Assembly: GCF_937920395.1 (NCBI RefSeq)
Contig: NZ_CALEVF010000369.1
Span: 1-16,713 of the forward strand
Source of the DNA: an uncultured Clostridium sp.
Lineage (GTDB): Bacteria; Bacillota; Clostridia; Clostridiales; Clostridiaceae
Reading direction: 5' to 3'
DNA length: 16,713 bases
Part shown: in pieces, positions 6,011-11,818 of the stretch
Layout of the letters: the number at the start of each line of letters is the position of its first letter
How positions within the stretch are numbered: position 1 is the first letter of the stretch
Position numbers and translations under genes: made by a program
Notes under the pieces: generated by a model
The model's database searches: none
Told to the model about the DNA's origin: nothing
Seen by the model: the letters and a program-made list of their open reading frames with translations, nothing else

Positions 6011-6171
6011 AAAAGGTGACTAGTTCAACTATGGGTAAACTGAATCCGACAATATTTACTGCTATTTTATAAAAATACTATGATTTACTGAACGATATTA
6101 TAGATTTTCAAGCTAAACATGCTATAAACCTAAATATAAATACATACCCATAGTCGGATTAAACACCTTTT
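6011..6171. repeat. Inverted-repeat cluster with crossing arms
   Basis: AAAAGGTG (6011-6018) pairs with CACCTTTT (6164-6171) as the outer stem. Inside it, ACTATGGGT (6028-6036) matches ACCCATAGT (6146-6154), and AATCCGAC (6043-6050) matches GTCGGATT (6153-6160). The two inner pairs occur in the same order on both sides, so they cross rather than nest. That implies a pseudoknot or alternative structures if transcribed, or a rearranged palindrome. Confidence 0.6.
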
Positions 6172-6178
6172 TATTAGT

Positions 6179-6340
6179 GATTACATTTTTGGGAGTTTTG
6201 ATTTGAATTAGCAAATTAATATTACAATTTTGGGAGTTTTATTGCTAGTAAAATACAGTATGCCTTAGTTTTATTACAAATATTTCAATATATTGATGAT
6301 TTAGTCCCAAAATTGTAATCATGACTCCCATTTTTGTAAT
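6179..6340. repeat. Double nested palindrome built from four copies of one 20-mer
   Basis: ATTACATTTTTGGGAGTTTT (6180-6199) and ATTACAATTTTGGGAGTTTT (6221-6240) are direct copies differing at one base. Inverted copies follow at 6305-6319 (an exact 15-bp match to the inner copy) and 6324-6340 (matching the outer copy except in the central A/T run). The result is an outer and an inner stem in proper nested order. The region has no ORF and is clearly organised rather than random AT-rich DNA. Confidence 0.75.
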
Positions 6341-6366
6341 AGTAGTATTATGTATTTTTAACTCTG

Positions 6367-6604
6367 GATTACATTGTATTAATCTAAAGGCAACTAATTT
6401 AGTTCTAAAAAATTATTTGTGATTAATTCACTTGTTTACTTACGATATTTTATAATTAATGGTAGCCAATTTAGTGTTATAGCATAAGTAAACAGCAATC
6501 TTAGAGGTTTTGGAACAAAAATTCATATAAACACAGATATTTTAATCACAATTAACAATTATTTGAGAATAATTAGATTAATTGGTTGCCTTTAGAATGT
6601 AATC
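6367..6604. repeat. 238-bp nested palindrome with four perfect arm pairs
   Basis: The arm pairs, from outside in, are GATTACATT (6367) with AATGTAATC (6596); CTAAAGGCAAC (6384) with GTTGCCTTTAG (6585); TTGTGATTAA (6417) with TTAATCACAA (6542); and TGTTTACTTA (6433) with TAAGTAAACA (6485). All four nest in the correct order, separated by unmatched segments. The ATTACATT and GTTTACTTACG pieces also occur outside the palindrome near 5943-5976, so the parts are reused. There is no coding frame across it. Confidence 0.75.
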
Positions 6605-6684
6605 TAAGGTTAACTATAACTAATTTAGTGCTAAATATAACAAGTTTAGGGCTTAACTTGAAGAAATATGTGTATTTGGTATAA

Positions 6685-6888
6685 TAAAAGTGCAATGAAG
6701 AATATAGAAAAGCTTATCAAAAGTTATCAAATATTAAAGATGATGAAAGATATGAAAAATTAATGAAAACTGGAGTAATAGAAATTAATCCTGATGAACA
6801 TATTGAATATAGTGATGTTATGGACAAATATCAATTATTTAAAGAGAAGGAATTTCATAAGAAACATGTAGTGACATATGATATTTAA
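6685..6888 (+). pseudogene. Open fragment of an unrecognised phage-type protein, no start codon
   Basis: A frame of 67 codons with protein-like composition opens right after two in-frame TAA codons. It includes YRKAYQKLSNIKDDERYEKL and EINPDEHIEYSDVMDKYQ, and ends HVVTYDI. No start codon or ribosome binding site is available at its beginning; the first in-frame ATG is at 6763 and would give only 41 residues. I do not recognise the family. It looks like the C-terminus of a gene whose 5' part was lost at the edge of the repeat region. A terminator follows at 6964. Confidence 0.45.
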
Positions 6889-6963
6889 TATTATAAATAT
6901 ACTATATCAATACATATGTTGTAAATGCAGAAATCTAAAGAATAGAATAATAAGGTAATTAAG

Positions 6964-6990
6964 AGAATATCTATATGATATTCTTTTTTT
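6964..6990 (+). terminator. Rho-independent terminator
   Basis: GAATATC and GATATTC form a short perfect stem with a TATAT loop, followed by seven T. It separates the broken fragment from the phage packaging genes. Confidence 0.75.
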
Positions 6991-7052
6991 GTAGTGTACT
7001 AGGTAATTAGTATAGCAATATTGCAATACAATATAGAGAGGAGAATAATATA

Positions 7053-7256
7053 ATGAATATTTTAATAGATAGAACAGGTATTTTTAAAAGAGAAATTGCA
7101 AAATTGGAATTAAAAGATAGTCGTATGAGTTACGTTATTATAGAGGCACTTATAAAAAATGGATATGATATAGTATCTAATCCATTAAGTGATAATGCTA
7201 TGGATAATTGTGGTGAAGTAATAACTGTTTATATAGAAGAAAAGAGAGAGTATTAA
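7053..7256 (+). CDS. Small hypothetical phage protein
   Basis: This is a 67-residue protein of unknown function. The ATG follows AGAGGAG (7036-7042). The sequence is soluble and mixed alpha/beta in appearance (MNILIDRTGIF, then a helix around SRMSYVIIEALIKNGYDIV, then a strand GEVITVYIEE), with no membrane segment. It lies 27 bp upstream of the small terminase gene and is probably co-transcribed with it. A perfect palindrome GCAATATTGC (7015-7024) just upstream, near a TACAAT hexamer (7027), may be the control site of this unit. Small genes of unknown role commonly precede the terminase in phages. Confidence 0.7.
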   Translation: MNILIDRTGIFKREIAKLELKDSRMSYVIIEALIKNGYDIVSNPLSDNAMDNCGEVITVYIEEKREY

Positions 7257-7283
7257 TATTAATCAGATTGGAGGTGATGAATA

Positions 7284-7697
7284 ATGGCAAGTAAAGTTAT
7301 AAAAGATAAGGTTAAGAATAGTAAGAGTAAACTAAATGATAATCAGAAGAACTTCTGTGTAGAATACATAGTAGATCTCAATGCAACACAAGCTTATATA
7401 AGGGCATATGGCGAGGATACAGACCCCAATAGTGCAAGGACAACAGCAAGTAAATTGTTGGCAAACATTAACATAAAGAAGTATATCAATGAATTAATAG
7501 ATAGTTATACTGACAATTTAGACTGCACTGTGGGTGAACTGGTCAACAATATTAAATCAATAGCATTCGATGAGAACGCACGACATAGTGACCGTATTAA
7601 GGCATCGCAGTTATTAGCACAGTATATGGGTATGTTAGTAGAGCATAAGGATGTTACGTCTAATGGCAGTACTATCAACGTTACACTAGAAGACTAA
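7284..7697 (+). CDS. terS: Phage terminase small subunit
   Basis: This 137-residue protein is of the Terminase_2 type, which binds the packaging site on phage DNA and hands it to the large subunit. The N-terminal region has the family pattern: LNDNQKNFCVEYIVDLNATQ (residues 17-36), followed by AYIRAYG and the SARTTASKLLANINIKKYIN helix. The C-terminus (about 85-137) would form the oligomerisation helices. ATG at 7284 follows GGAGGTGATG. No large subunit follows: directly downstream is a 9-codon frame and then the end of a tail gene. A lone small terminase is a known feature of phage satellites that redirect packaging, but a large deletion explains it equally well. Confidence 0.9.
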   Translation: MASKVIKDKVKNSKSKLNDNQKNFCVEYIVDLNATQAYIRAYGEDTDPNSARTTASKLLANINIKKYINELIDSYTDNLDCTVGELVNNIKSIAFDENARHSDRIKASQLLAQYMGMLVEHKDVTSNGSTINVTLED

Positions 7698-7731
7698 GAA
7701 TGAATAAAACGAATATTTTAACATAATATAA

Positions 7732-7899
7732 ATATATTTTATAATCATAACTTATAATTTAGGTTACGCACCAATTGTTTCTCTAAGTGGTACTACAGGA
7801 ACTATTTATTTCAACTATCACAGTACTAATTCTGCAACTACAATATACAATTTAGGTTCAAGTGTATCAAGTTGGTCAGGTATTATACAATTCTTTTAG
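7732..7899 (+). pseudogene. C-terminal remnant of a phage tail or fibre protein
   Basis: A frame with no start codon encodes about 55 residues, including GYAPIVSLSGTTGTIYFNYH and SSVSSWSGIIQFF before the stop at 7897. The Gly/Ser/Thr-rich beta composition and the place just before the small tail-region gene and the lysis module fit the end of a tail fibre or baseplate protein. The stop overlaps the ribosome binding site of the next gene, as in a normal phage late operon. Everything between the small terminase and this point is absent, so the deletion endpoint lies around 7698-7750. Confidence 0.6.
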
Positions 7900-7915
7900 A
7901 GGGGAGCGATTATTA

Positions 7916-8326
7916 ATGATAACATATTTAATTATGGATAAAGATAGTGGTTTAATAGCATCAAAGATGGAGTGGGCAGAACCAATGAAAAACGAACCCG
8001 ATATAGTATTTCCAAAAGATTGGGTGTATGAAAATGACAATCAAATCGCAATATTGACTACTTTAAAAGATGTTTGGTGTGGTGATGTTTATGATTTTAA
8101 AACTGGTTTATGTGTGATACTAGATGATACAGAAGATAAAGATATAGAATTAACAAATACAATTAAAGAATTAGAGGATTATGAAGCAATACTAAGTGAT
8201 TTCCAAGAAGTAACTTGGAGTGGATTAGGAATGATTACAACTAATTTACCTCAAGAATGGCAAGACAAAATAAATACAAAGAATGCATTAAAAGCAAAAG
8301 TATTAGCTTTACAATCAAAAGTATAA
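7916..8326 (+). CDS. Phage tail-region protein, unknown function
   Basis: The 136-residue protein starts at ATG 7916, preceded by GAGGGGAG (7899-7906); the longer frame from 7862 would run into the preceding gene and has no ribosome binding site. The N-terminal part is beta-rich (MITYLIMDKDSGLIASKMEW). The middle is acidic, and the C-terminal half is helical, with ELTNTIKELEDYEAILSDFQ and QEWQDKINTKNALKAKVLAL. There is no signal peptide or membrane helix. The position between a tail protein end and the holin/amidase genes is where Clostridium phages carry small tail accessory or chaperone-like proteins. The exact role is unknown. Confidence 0.7.
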   Translation: MITYLIMDKDSGLIASKMEWAEPMKNEPDIVFPKDWVYENDNQIAILTTLKDVWCGDVYDFKTGLCVILDDTEDKDIELTNTIKELEDYEAILSDFQEVTWSGLGMITTNLPQEWQDKINTKNALKAKVLALQSKV

Positions 8327-8387
8327 AAATAAAAATACGACAATTAAGTCACTCAAAAGGGTGTCTATTTTTATGCGAGAAAATAAA

Positions 8388-8422
8388 GTGGAGCACCCGA
8401 CGTTGAAATCAAGATGCTCCAC
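8388..8422 (+). repeat. Perfect 8-bp hairpin between tail and lysis genes
   Basis: GTGGAGCA (8388-8395) and TGCTCCAC (8415-8422) flank a 19-nt loop in a region more GC-rich than its surroundings. No T-run follows. A 24-codon frame (8373-8447, starting MRENKVEHPT) runs through it with only a weak ribosome binding site, so I do not call it a gene. The stem may separate the tail and lysis messages. Confidence 0.45.
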
Positions 8423-8521
8423 AAATCCCCTAAAGGACATAATTTAATACTAAACTTCCTTTAATAATAAGTCAATCTAAAACTAAAATGATATAAAAAA
8501 TAATAATAAGGAAGTGAGGAT

Positions 8522-8824
8522 ATGAACGAGGAGTTGGATGCCAATATGGAAAATTTAATAAGAGAAGTAAGCGAAATTAAAAATAGACTTAATGTAGTGG
8601 AAACGGATATAACCAACGTAAAAATTGAGAGTGCAACAACCAAGGAACAATATAAAAATATGTTTACAATTTTAACAGATATTAAAGACTCAATAAAAAC
8701 AATAGCATCAAAATTAGATATTTTAGAAAAGAAACCTGCAAGAAATTGGGAGCAACTTATGAAAATAGGAATTACAGTTGTTGGAACAGCAGTTTTTACA
8801 CTATTAATTGGTGGATTAGTTTAA
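8522..8824 (+). CDS. XhlA-like membrane-associated lysis protein
   Basis: This 100-residue protein has the layout of the haemolysin XhlA family, found in phage lysis cassettes. It has a long coiled coil (about residues 5-70, with MENLIREVSEIKNRLNVVET and ILTDIKDSIKTIASKLDILE) followed by one C-terminal membrane helix, GITVVGTAVFTLLIGGLV. ATG 8522 follows GGAAGTGAGG. In Bacillus PBSX-type systems XhlA works with the holin and amidase in host lysis. Here it sits directly upstream of the amidase, and an LLH-type holin follows, so the lysis module looks largely kept although the head genes are gone. Confidence 0.8.
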   Translation: MNEELDANMENLIREVSEIKNRLNVVETDITNVKIESATTKEQYKNMFTILTDIKDSIKTIASKLDILEKKPARNWEQLMKIGITVVGTAVFTLLIGGLV

Positions 8825-8854
8825 TTTAAATAAATAGAAAGAGAGGTCTTATTA

Positions 8855-9343
8855 ATGAAGTATTTAATAGATTGTGGTCATTATATTGCTAAAGGTAGTG
8901 CAGATACAGGATGTCAAGGAGCAGGAAAAACAGAACAAGCATGTACAAGAGAAATAGGTTATAAAGTAGAAGCTAAACTTAAAGCATTAGGTCATACAGT
9001 AGTAATAGTTTCATGTGATAGTGCTTCAACGGTTATGAGTTCACTAGCTTACAGAGTTAATAAAGCAAATGTAACTGGTGGAGATTTATATGTAGCAATT
9101 CACTTGAATGCAGGAGGAGGTTATGGGACAGAAATATTTACATATGGAGCAAAAGCACTGATTGAGGCAACAAGAACTTTAAAAAACATAGTAGCAATGG
9201 GATTCAAAAATCGTGGAATCAAAGATGGAAAAGGATTATATGTCATTCATAATACGACTATGAAAGCAATGCTTGTAGAATGTTGCTTCATGGACACTAA
9301 CGATATGACCAATTATTGTAACCAAACCAGTTACAAAAGGTAA
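8855..9343 (+). CDS. N-acetylmuramoyl-L-alanine amidase (Amidase_3), truncated
   Basis: The phage endolysin cuts the bond between muramic acid and the stem peptide in the cell wall. Zinc and catalytic residues of the Amidase_3 fold are all visible: H9 in DCGH, E27 in KTEQA, H83 in AIHLNAG and E142 in LVECCFMD. ATG 8855 follows GAGAGGT. After residue 150 the sequence leaves the family pattern. The usual last helix is missing and the frame ends in NYCNQTSYKR, 162 residues in all. A SPOR-type domain follows in another frame (9309-9452), so the original two-domain enzyme has suffered an internal deletion plus frame change. The catalytic core might still fold, but it lacks its wall-binding part. 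Confidence 0.85.
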   Translation: MKYLIDCGHYIAKGSADTGCQGAGKTEQACTREIGYKVEAKLKALGHTVVIVSCDSASTVMSSLAYRVNKANVTGGDLYVAIHLNAGGGYGTEIFTYGAKALIEATRTLKNIVAMGFKNRGIKDGKGLYVIHNTTMKAMLVECCFMDTNDMTNYCNQTSYKR

Positions 9344-9452
9344 GATTTATAGGGTTGTGACTGGTAGTTTTTCAGATGAAAGCAACGCTGATGCACGTAT
9401 AAAAGAATTAAAGGAAAAAGGTTATGACTCATTCAAAGAGATTATACAATAA
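9309..9452 (+). pseudogene. SPOR-domain remnant of the amidase, out of frame
   Basis: The frame encodes about 47 residues: a linker ending TKPVTKGK, then IYRVVTGSFSDESNADARIK and ELKEKGYDSF. This is the pattern of a SPOR peptidoglycan-binding repeat (aromatic-Val-x-x-Gly-Ser-Phe, then a helix, then a second strand). It overlaps the end of the amidase frame with a +1 shift and has no start codon, so it can only be made by frameshifting. It was once the C-terminus of the amidase. Confidence 0.75.
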
Positions 9453-9474
9453 TAAAAAATAGGAGATGTTCAAT

Positions 9475-9828
9475 ATGTTAACAGTAGTATTAAATTATTT
9501 ATATCCAGTATTAAGTTTGGTAATTTCAGGTACAGTAATTCCATATATAGTTAAATTTATAATTGTTCATACAAAAAATTTAAACTTAGAAAAAAACATG
9601 AAATTAGGAAAATTAGTATGGGATGCAATTGAGGAAGACGAACGTTTAGGAAATCTTGGAGATACAAAATTAACAACTTTTATGAATACTATGAAAGTTA
9701 GAACTAAATTATCTGATGCAGATATACTTCTAATTAATAAAGCAATCGGTGGAATTATAAACGTTGGAAAAGAAGTAATAGAACAAATTGAAGAAGTAAC
9801 ACCAGTTTCAGAAGTTCCAGTAGCATAA
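9475..9828 (+). CDS. LLH-type phage holin
   Basis: This 117-residue protein fits the phage holin LL-H family. It has one N-terminal membrane helix (about residues 10-30, in LYPVLSLVISGTVIPYIVKF) followed by a helical cytoplasmic region with LGKLVWDAIEEDERLG and ADILLINKAIGGIINVGKEV. Holins form the membrane pores that release the endolysin. The start is ATG 9475, 9 nt after AGGAG (9461-9465); an in-frame ATG at 9466 overlaps the ribosome binding site and is rejected. It is the last gene of the phage module, followed by a terminator. Confidence 0.83.
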   Translation: MLTVVLNYLYPVLSLVISGTVIPYIVKFIIVHTKNLNLEKNMKLGKLVWDAIEEDERLGNLGDTKLTTFMNTMKVRTKLSDADILLINKAIGGIINVGKEVIEQIEEVTPVSEVPVA

Positions 9829-9834
9829 TAATTT

Positions 9835-9880
9835 AAAAGGATATTTAAGCTTAATTGCTTGAGTATCTTTTTTCTTTTTT
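9835..9880 (+). terminator. Rho-independent terminator of the lysis module
   Basis: AAAAGGATATTTAAGC (9835-9850) pairs with GCTTGAGTATCTTTTTT over about 14 positions including G-U pairs, with a 6-nt loop. It is followed by a T-rich tail. Confidence 0.85.
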
Positions 9881-10065
9881 TGTATATGTATACAATCAAA
9901 TTCATGGCTACAGATTAGACTATATTAAATACAATCTAACCAAGCAATGCAATTATGCGTACAAATTTAACCTCTCTTAGATTGGACATATAGTACAATA
10001 GAATTTATTATATAATTTATAGGATATTTATAACAAAATTTATAGTTGAATTTAAGAATATAATA

Positions 10066-10093
10066 TTGACTATTTCCCAAAATGTAGTATACT
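10066..10093 (+). promoter_or_regulatory. Outward-facing promoter near the right end of the element
   Basis: TTGACT (10066-10071) and TATACT (10088-10093) are separated by 16 bp, in AT-rich DNA. In the integrated state it points through attR towards the target-gene remnant and its terminator. In an excised circle the same promoter would point across the attachment site towards the integrase, although the terminator at 317 would lie in between. The rest of 9881-10160 holds no gene. Confidence 0.5.
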
Positions 10094-10160
10094 ATTATTA
10101 ATAGAACGTGTATCGCTAAATAGTTAAAATGTTTCTTAAGCCAGTCTTACCAACGGTTAG

Positions 10161-10277
10161 TCTTCATCAGTTCCAGCTCATGTTGAAATGATGGGATTAA
10201 TAGGTATGGGAAATAATCCTATGGTTGGTGCTACAGTTGCAGTTGCAGTTGCAGTTGAAGAAGCAATGAGCAAATAA
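10161..10277 (+). pseudogene. Displaced 3' end of the GGGtGRT gene
   Basis: In frame this encodes the last 38 residues of the target protein (SSSVPAHVEMMG to EEAMSK). A TAG codon lies immediately before it at 10158-10160, and no start site is near. It is the original gene end, cut off by the integration, and is not expected to be translated. Confidence 0.88.
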
Positions 10278-10281
10278 ATTT
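10161..10281 (+). repeat. attR: right direct repeat of the integrated element
   Basis: Identical to 169-278 over 110 bp, with a single later mismatch (C10271) and 10 further matches. Sequence identity ends abruptly at both sides. It is followed by DNA that looks like the native downstream region of the target gene, including its terminator. Confidence 0.9.
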
Positions 10282-10366
10282 TTTATTGAACCTTAATAAA
10301 AAAGTCCCTCATCTTGGTTTCTTATGTTTATAGAAGAGCTTAGGTTAAACTAGATAGATTAGGGAC

Positions 10367-10411
10367 AAGCCTCACATTAAGTCATAATAGGCTAAATGTG
10401 AGGCTTTTTTT
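10367..10411 (+). terminator. Rho-independent terminator of the GGGtGRT operon
   Basis: AAGCCTCACATT (10367-10378) and AATGTGAGGCTT (10395-10406) form a perfect 12-bp stem, followed by further T. A second, outer GTCCCT/AGGGAC pairing (near 10311 and 10360) lies upstream. This is the native end of the target transcription unit. Confidence 0.9.
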
Positions 10412-10476
10412 GGTTGTGGTAAATATAAAAGTAATTTGCTTTTTTACATATTATTAGTATAAAAGGTGAAATATTG

Positions 10477-10519
10477 TTGACATTAAAAACTATAGTGTAT
10501 ATACTGAATATATACACTA
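10477..10519 (+). promoter_or_regulatory. Promoter and autoregulatory operator of the gntR-ABC operon
   Basis: TTGACA (10477-10482) and TATACT (10500-10505) are spaced 17 bp, a near-consensus sigma-A promoter. An 11-bp inverted repeat, TAGTGTATATA (10493-10503) and TATATACACTA (10509-10519) with a 5-bp centre, covers the -10 box. Such palindromes are typical of YtrA-type GntR repressors, so the downstream regulator probably shuts off its own operon. Confidence 0.85.
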
Positions 10520-10537
10520 GCTACAAAGGAGCAGATT

Positions 10538-10915
10538 ATGAATATTATAATTTCAAATTCATCCCAGGATCCAATTTATGAACAAATAGTGACACAAATT
10601 AAAACGGCTATTATGAAAGAAGAACTAGAGCAGGGGGATGCTTTACTATCTATAAGAAGTTTAGCAAAAGAGCTTCTCATAAGTGTTATAACAACTAAAA
10701 GAGCTTATGAAGAACTTGAAAAAGAAGGCTTTATTGAGACTGTTGCTGGAAAAGGTTCTTATGTATCTTGTCAAAATAAAGATCTAATAAGAGAAAAAAG
10801 ATTAAAAACTATAGAAGAAAACCTAGCTGGTGTTGTATCAGAAAGTAAATTCTTGAATTTAAGTTTAGAAGAGTTACAAAGTATGTTAGCAATTTTGTAT
10901 ACCGAAGAAAATTAA
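10538..10915 (+). CDS. GntR-family transcriptional regulator, YtrA subfamily
   Basis: The gene encodes 125 residues, the short length typical of YtrA-type regulators, which have a winged helix-turn-helix domain and only a small C-terminal dimerisation tail. The DNA-binding domain (about residues 10-78) begins DPIYEQIVTQIKTAI, has the SIRSLAKELLIS helix and the recognition helix TTKRAYEELEKEGFI, and ends with the wing VAGKGSYVS. ATG 10538 follows AAAGGAG. The last 45 residues are helical, without a ligand-binding domain. It heads an ABC transporter operon (42 bp gap) and its promoter carries a matching palindrome. In the family such operons respond to cell-wall-active compounds; the signal here is unknown. 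Confidence 0.92.
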   Translation: MNIIISNSSQDPIYEQIVTQIKTAIMKEELEQGDALLSIRSLAKELLISVITTKRAYEELEKEGFIETVAGKGSYVSCQNKDLIREKRLKTIEENLAGVVSESKFLNLSLEELQSMLAILYTEEN

Positions 10916-10957
10916 TATCTAATAGGATAAAGAGGTAAATAATTGAGGGGGTAAAAC

Positions 10958-11818
10958 GTGGATAACATCTTGGAAATAAAAAATTTAAATAAGACTTATA
11001 AAGATTTTTCTTTAGATGATTTAACTTTTAACGTTGAAAGAGGATCTATAATGGGGTTTATAGGGCCAAATGGTTCAGGTAAGAGCACAACTATAAAGCT
11101 TATAATGAACCTTATTAAAAAGAATAGTGGAGATATAAAGATTTTCGGATTGGATAATATAAAGCATAACAAAGAGATTAAGCAGAGAATAGGTTTTGTT
11201 TATGACGATAATTATTTTTATGAAGAACTAAACATTATGGAAATGAAAAATATAATTAGGCCTTTCTATAAGGGCTGGAATGATACCTTGTTTGAAAAAT
11301 ATATAAAAGAATTTGAATTACCTAAAAAGAATAAAATTAAAAACCTATCAAAAGGAATGAAAATGAAACTTTCTTTAGCATTAGCACTTTGTCATAATGC
11401 AGAGCTTATTATAATGGACGAACCCACCTCAGGGCTTGACCCAGTATTTAGAAGTGAACTGTCAGATATTTTATGTAGTGTAATTCAAGACGAAAATGTA
11501 AGTATATTTTTTTCAACTCACATAACAACTGATCTTGAAAAGATTGCTGATTATATTACTTTTATTAATAAAGGGAAATTAGTTTTCTCAAGGACTAAGG
11601 ATGATATTATTGAAAATTACGGAATAGTTAAAGGGAGCAAAGAACTTTTAGACAATGATATTAAGAGAGAATTTGTAAGTATAAAAGAAAATAGTTTCGG
11701 ATTTGAGGCTTTAACAAAGGATGTTACTAAAGCAAGAAAAATATTTAAAGGAAGAGGAATTGTTGAAAAAGCTTCGATAGAAGATATTATGGTATATACG
11801 GTTAGGGGGAATGCTTAA
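10958..11818 (+). CDS. ABC transporter ATP-binding protein
   Basis: This 286-residue ATPase provides energy for the membrane partner encoded next. All motifs are visible: Walker A GPNGSGKST (36-44), signature LSKGMKMKLSLA, Walker B with LIIMDEPTSGLD, and the switch His in FSTHITTD. The C-terminal 80 residues form the extra domain common in YtrB/BcrA-type ATPases. The GTG start is preceded by GAGGGGG (10945-10951). The stop overlaps the permease start (TAATG at 11816-11820), so the two are translationally coupled. With the GntR gene it forms a YtrA-like operon, usually an exporter involved in antibiotic or envelope-stress response. Confidence 0.94.
   Translation: MDNILEIKNLNKTYKDFSLDDLTFNVERGSIMGFIGPNGSGKSTTIKLIMNLIKKNSGDIKIFGLDNIKHNKEIKQRIGFVYDDNYFYEELNIMEMKNIIRPFYKGWNDTLFEKYIKEFELPKKNKIKNLSKGMKMKLSLALALCHNAELIIMDEPTSGLDPVFRSELSDILCSVIQDENVSIFFSTHITTDLEKIADYITFINKGKLVFSRTKDDIIENYGIVKGSKELLDNDIKREFVSIKENSFGFEALTKDVTKARKIFKGRGIVEKASIEDIMVYTVRGNA

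Larger units (their letters stand above)
5993..6653 (+). repeat. Five dispersed direct copies of a 15-bp motif (AACHRATTTAGKGYT-like)
   Basis: The copies lie at 5993-6007 (AACAGATTTAGGGTT), 6392-6406 (AACTAATTTAGTTCT), 6464-6478 (AGCCAATTTAGTGTT), 6618-6632 (AACTAATTTAGTGCT) and 6639-6653 (AACAAGTTTAGGGCT). All are on the same strand; three are preceded by ATATAAC or CTATAAC. Such same-strand, similar-length copies in a non-coding stretch resemble iterons or repeated operator sites. No initiator protein gene is recognised in the window. Confidence 0.5.
5633..6680. other. Gene-free repeat region between the agr cassette and the phage genes
   Basis: No convincing gene on either strand in over 1 kb. 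The right two thirds consist of the palindromes and direct repeats listed separately; ATTACA-type heptamers recur at least seven times in both orientations. The left third (5633-5940) is AT-rich and without recognised structure. A replication origin, a packaging or recombination site, or a structured RNA are possible roles; none is proven by the sequence. Confidence 0.5.
169..10281. mobile_element. Integrated reduced prophage or satellite-like element, ~10 kb
   Basis: The element is bounded by the 110-bp direct repeats, with repeat starts 9992 bp apart. It carries a tyrosine recombinase at the left edge and phage-derived genes at the right: small terminase, XhlA, amidase and LLH holin. Between them are a quorum-sensing cassette, sporulation phosphatases and long palindromic DNA. 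No large terminase, portal, capsid, tail tube, tape measure, obvious replication initiator, CI-like repressor or excisionase is seen. Several genes are broken (second spo0E, tail protein, amidase). It is therefore either a decaying prophage with a large internal deletion or a satellite that depends on a helper phage. Confidence 0.87.

Noticed and set aside
6179..6604. CRISPR array in the repeat-rich region
   Set aside because: The repeats are few, partly inverted and irregularly spaced, and no cas gene is present.
8373..8447. 24-codon ORF over the hairpin between tail and lysis genes
   Set aside because: Weak ribosome binding site, no family, and it overlaps a perfect hairpin; not enough to call a gene.
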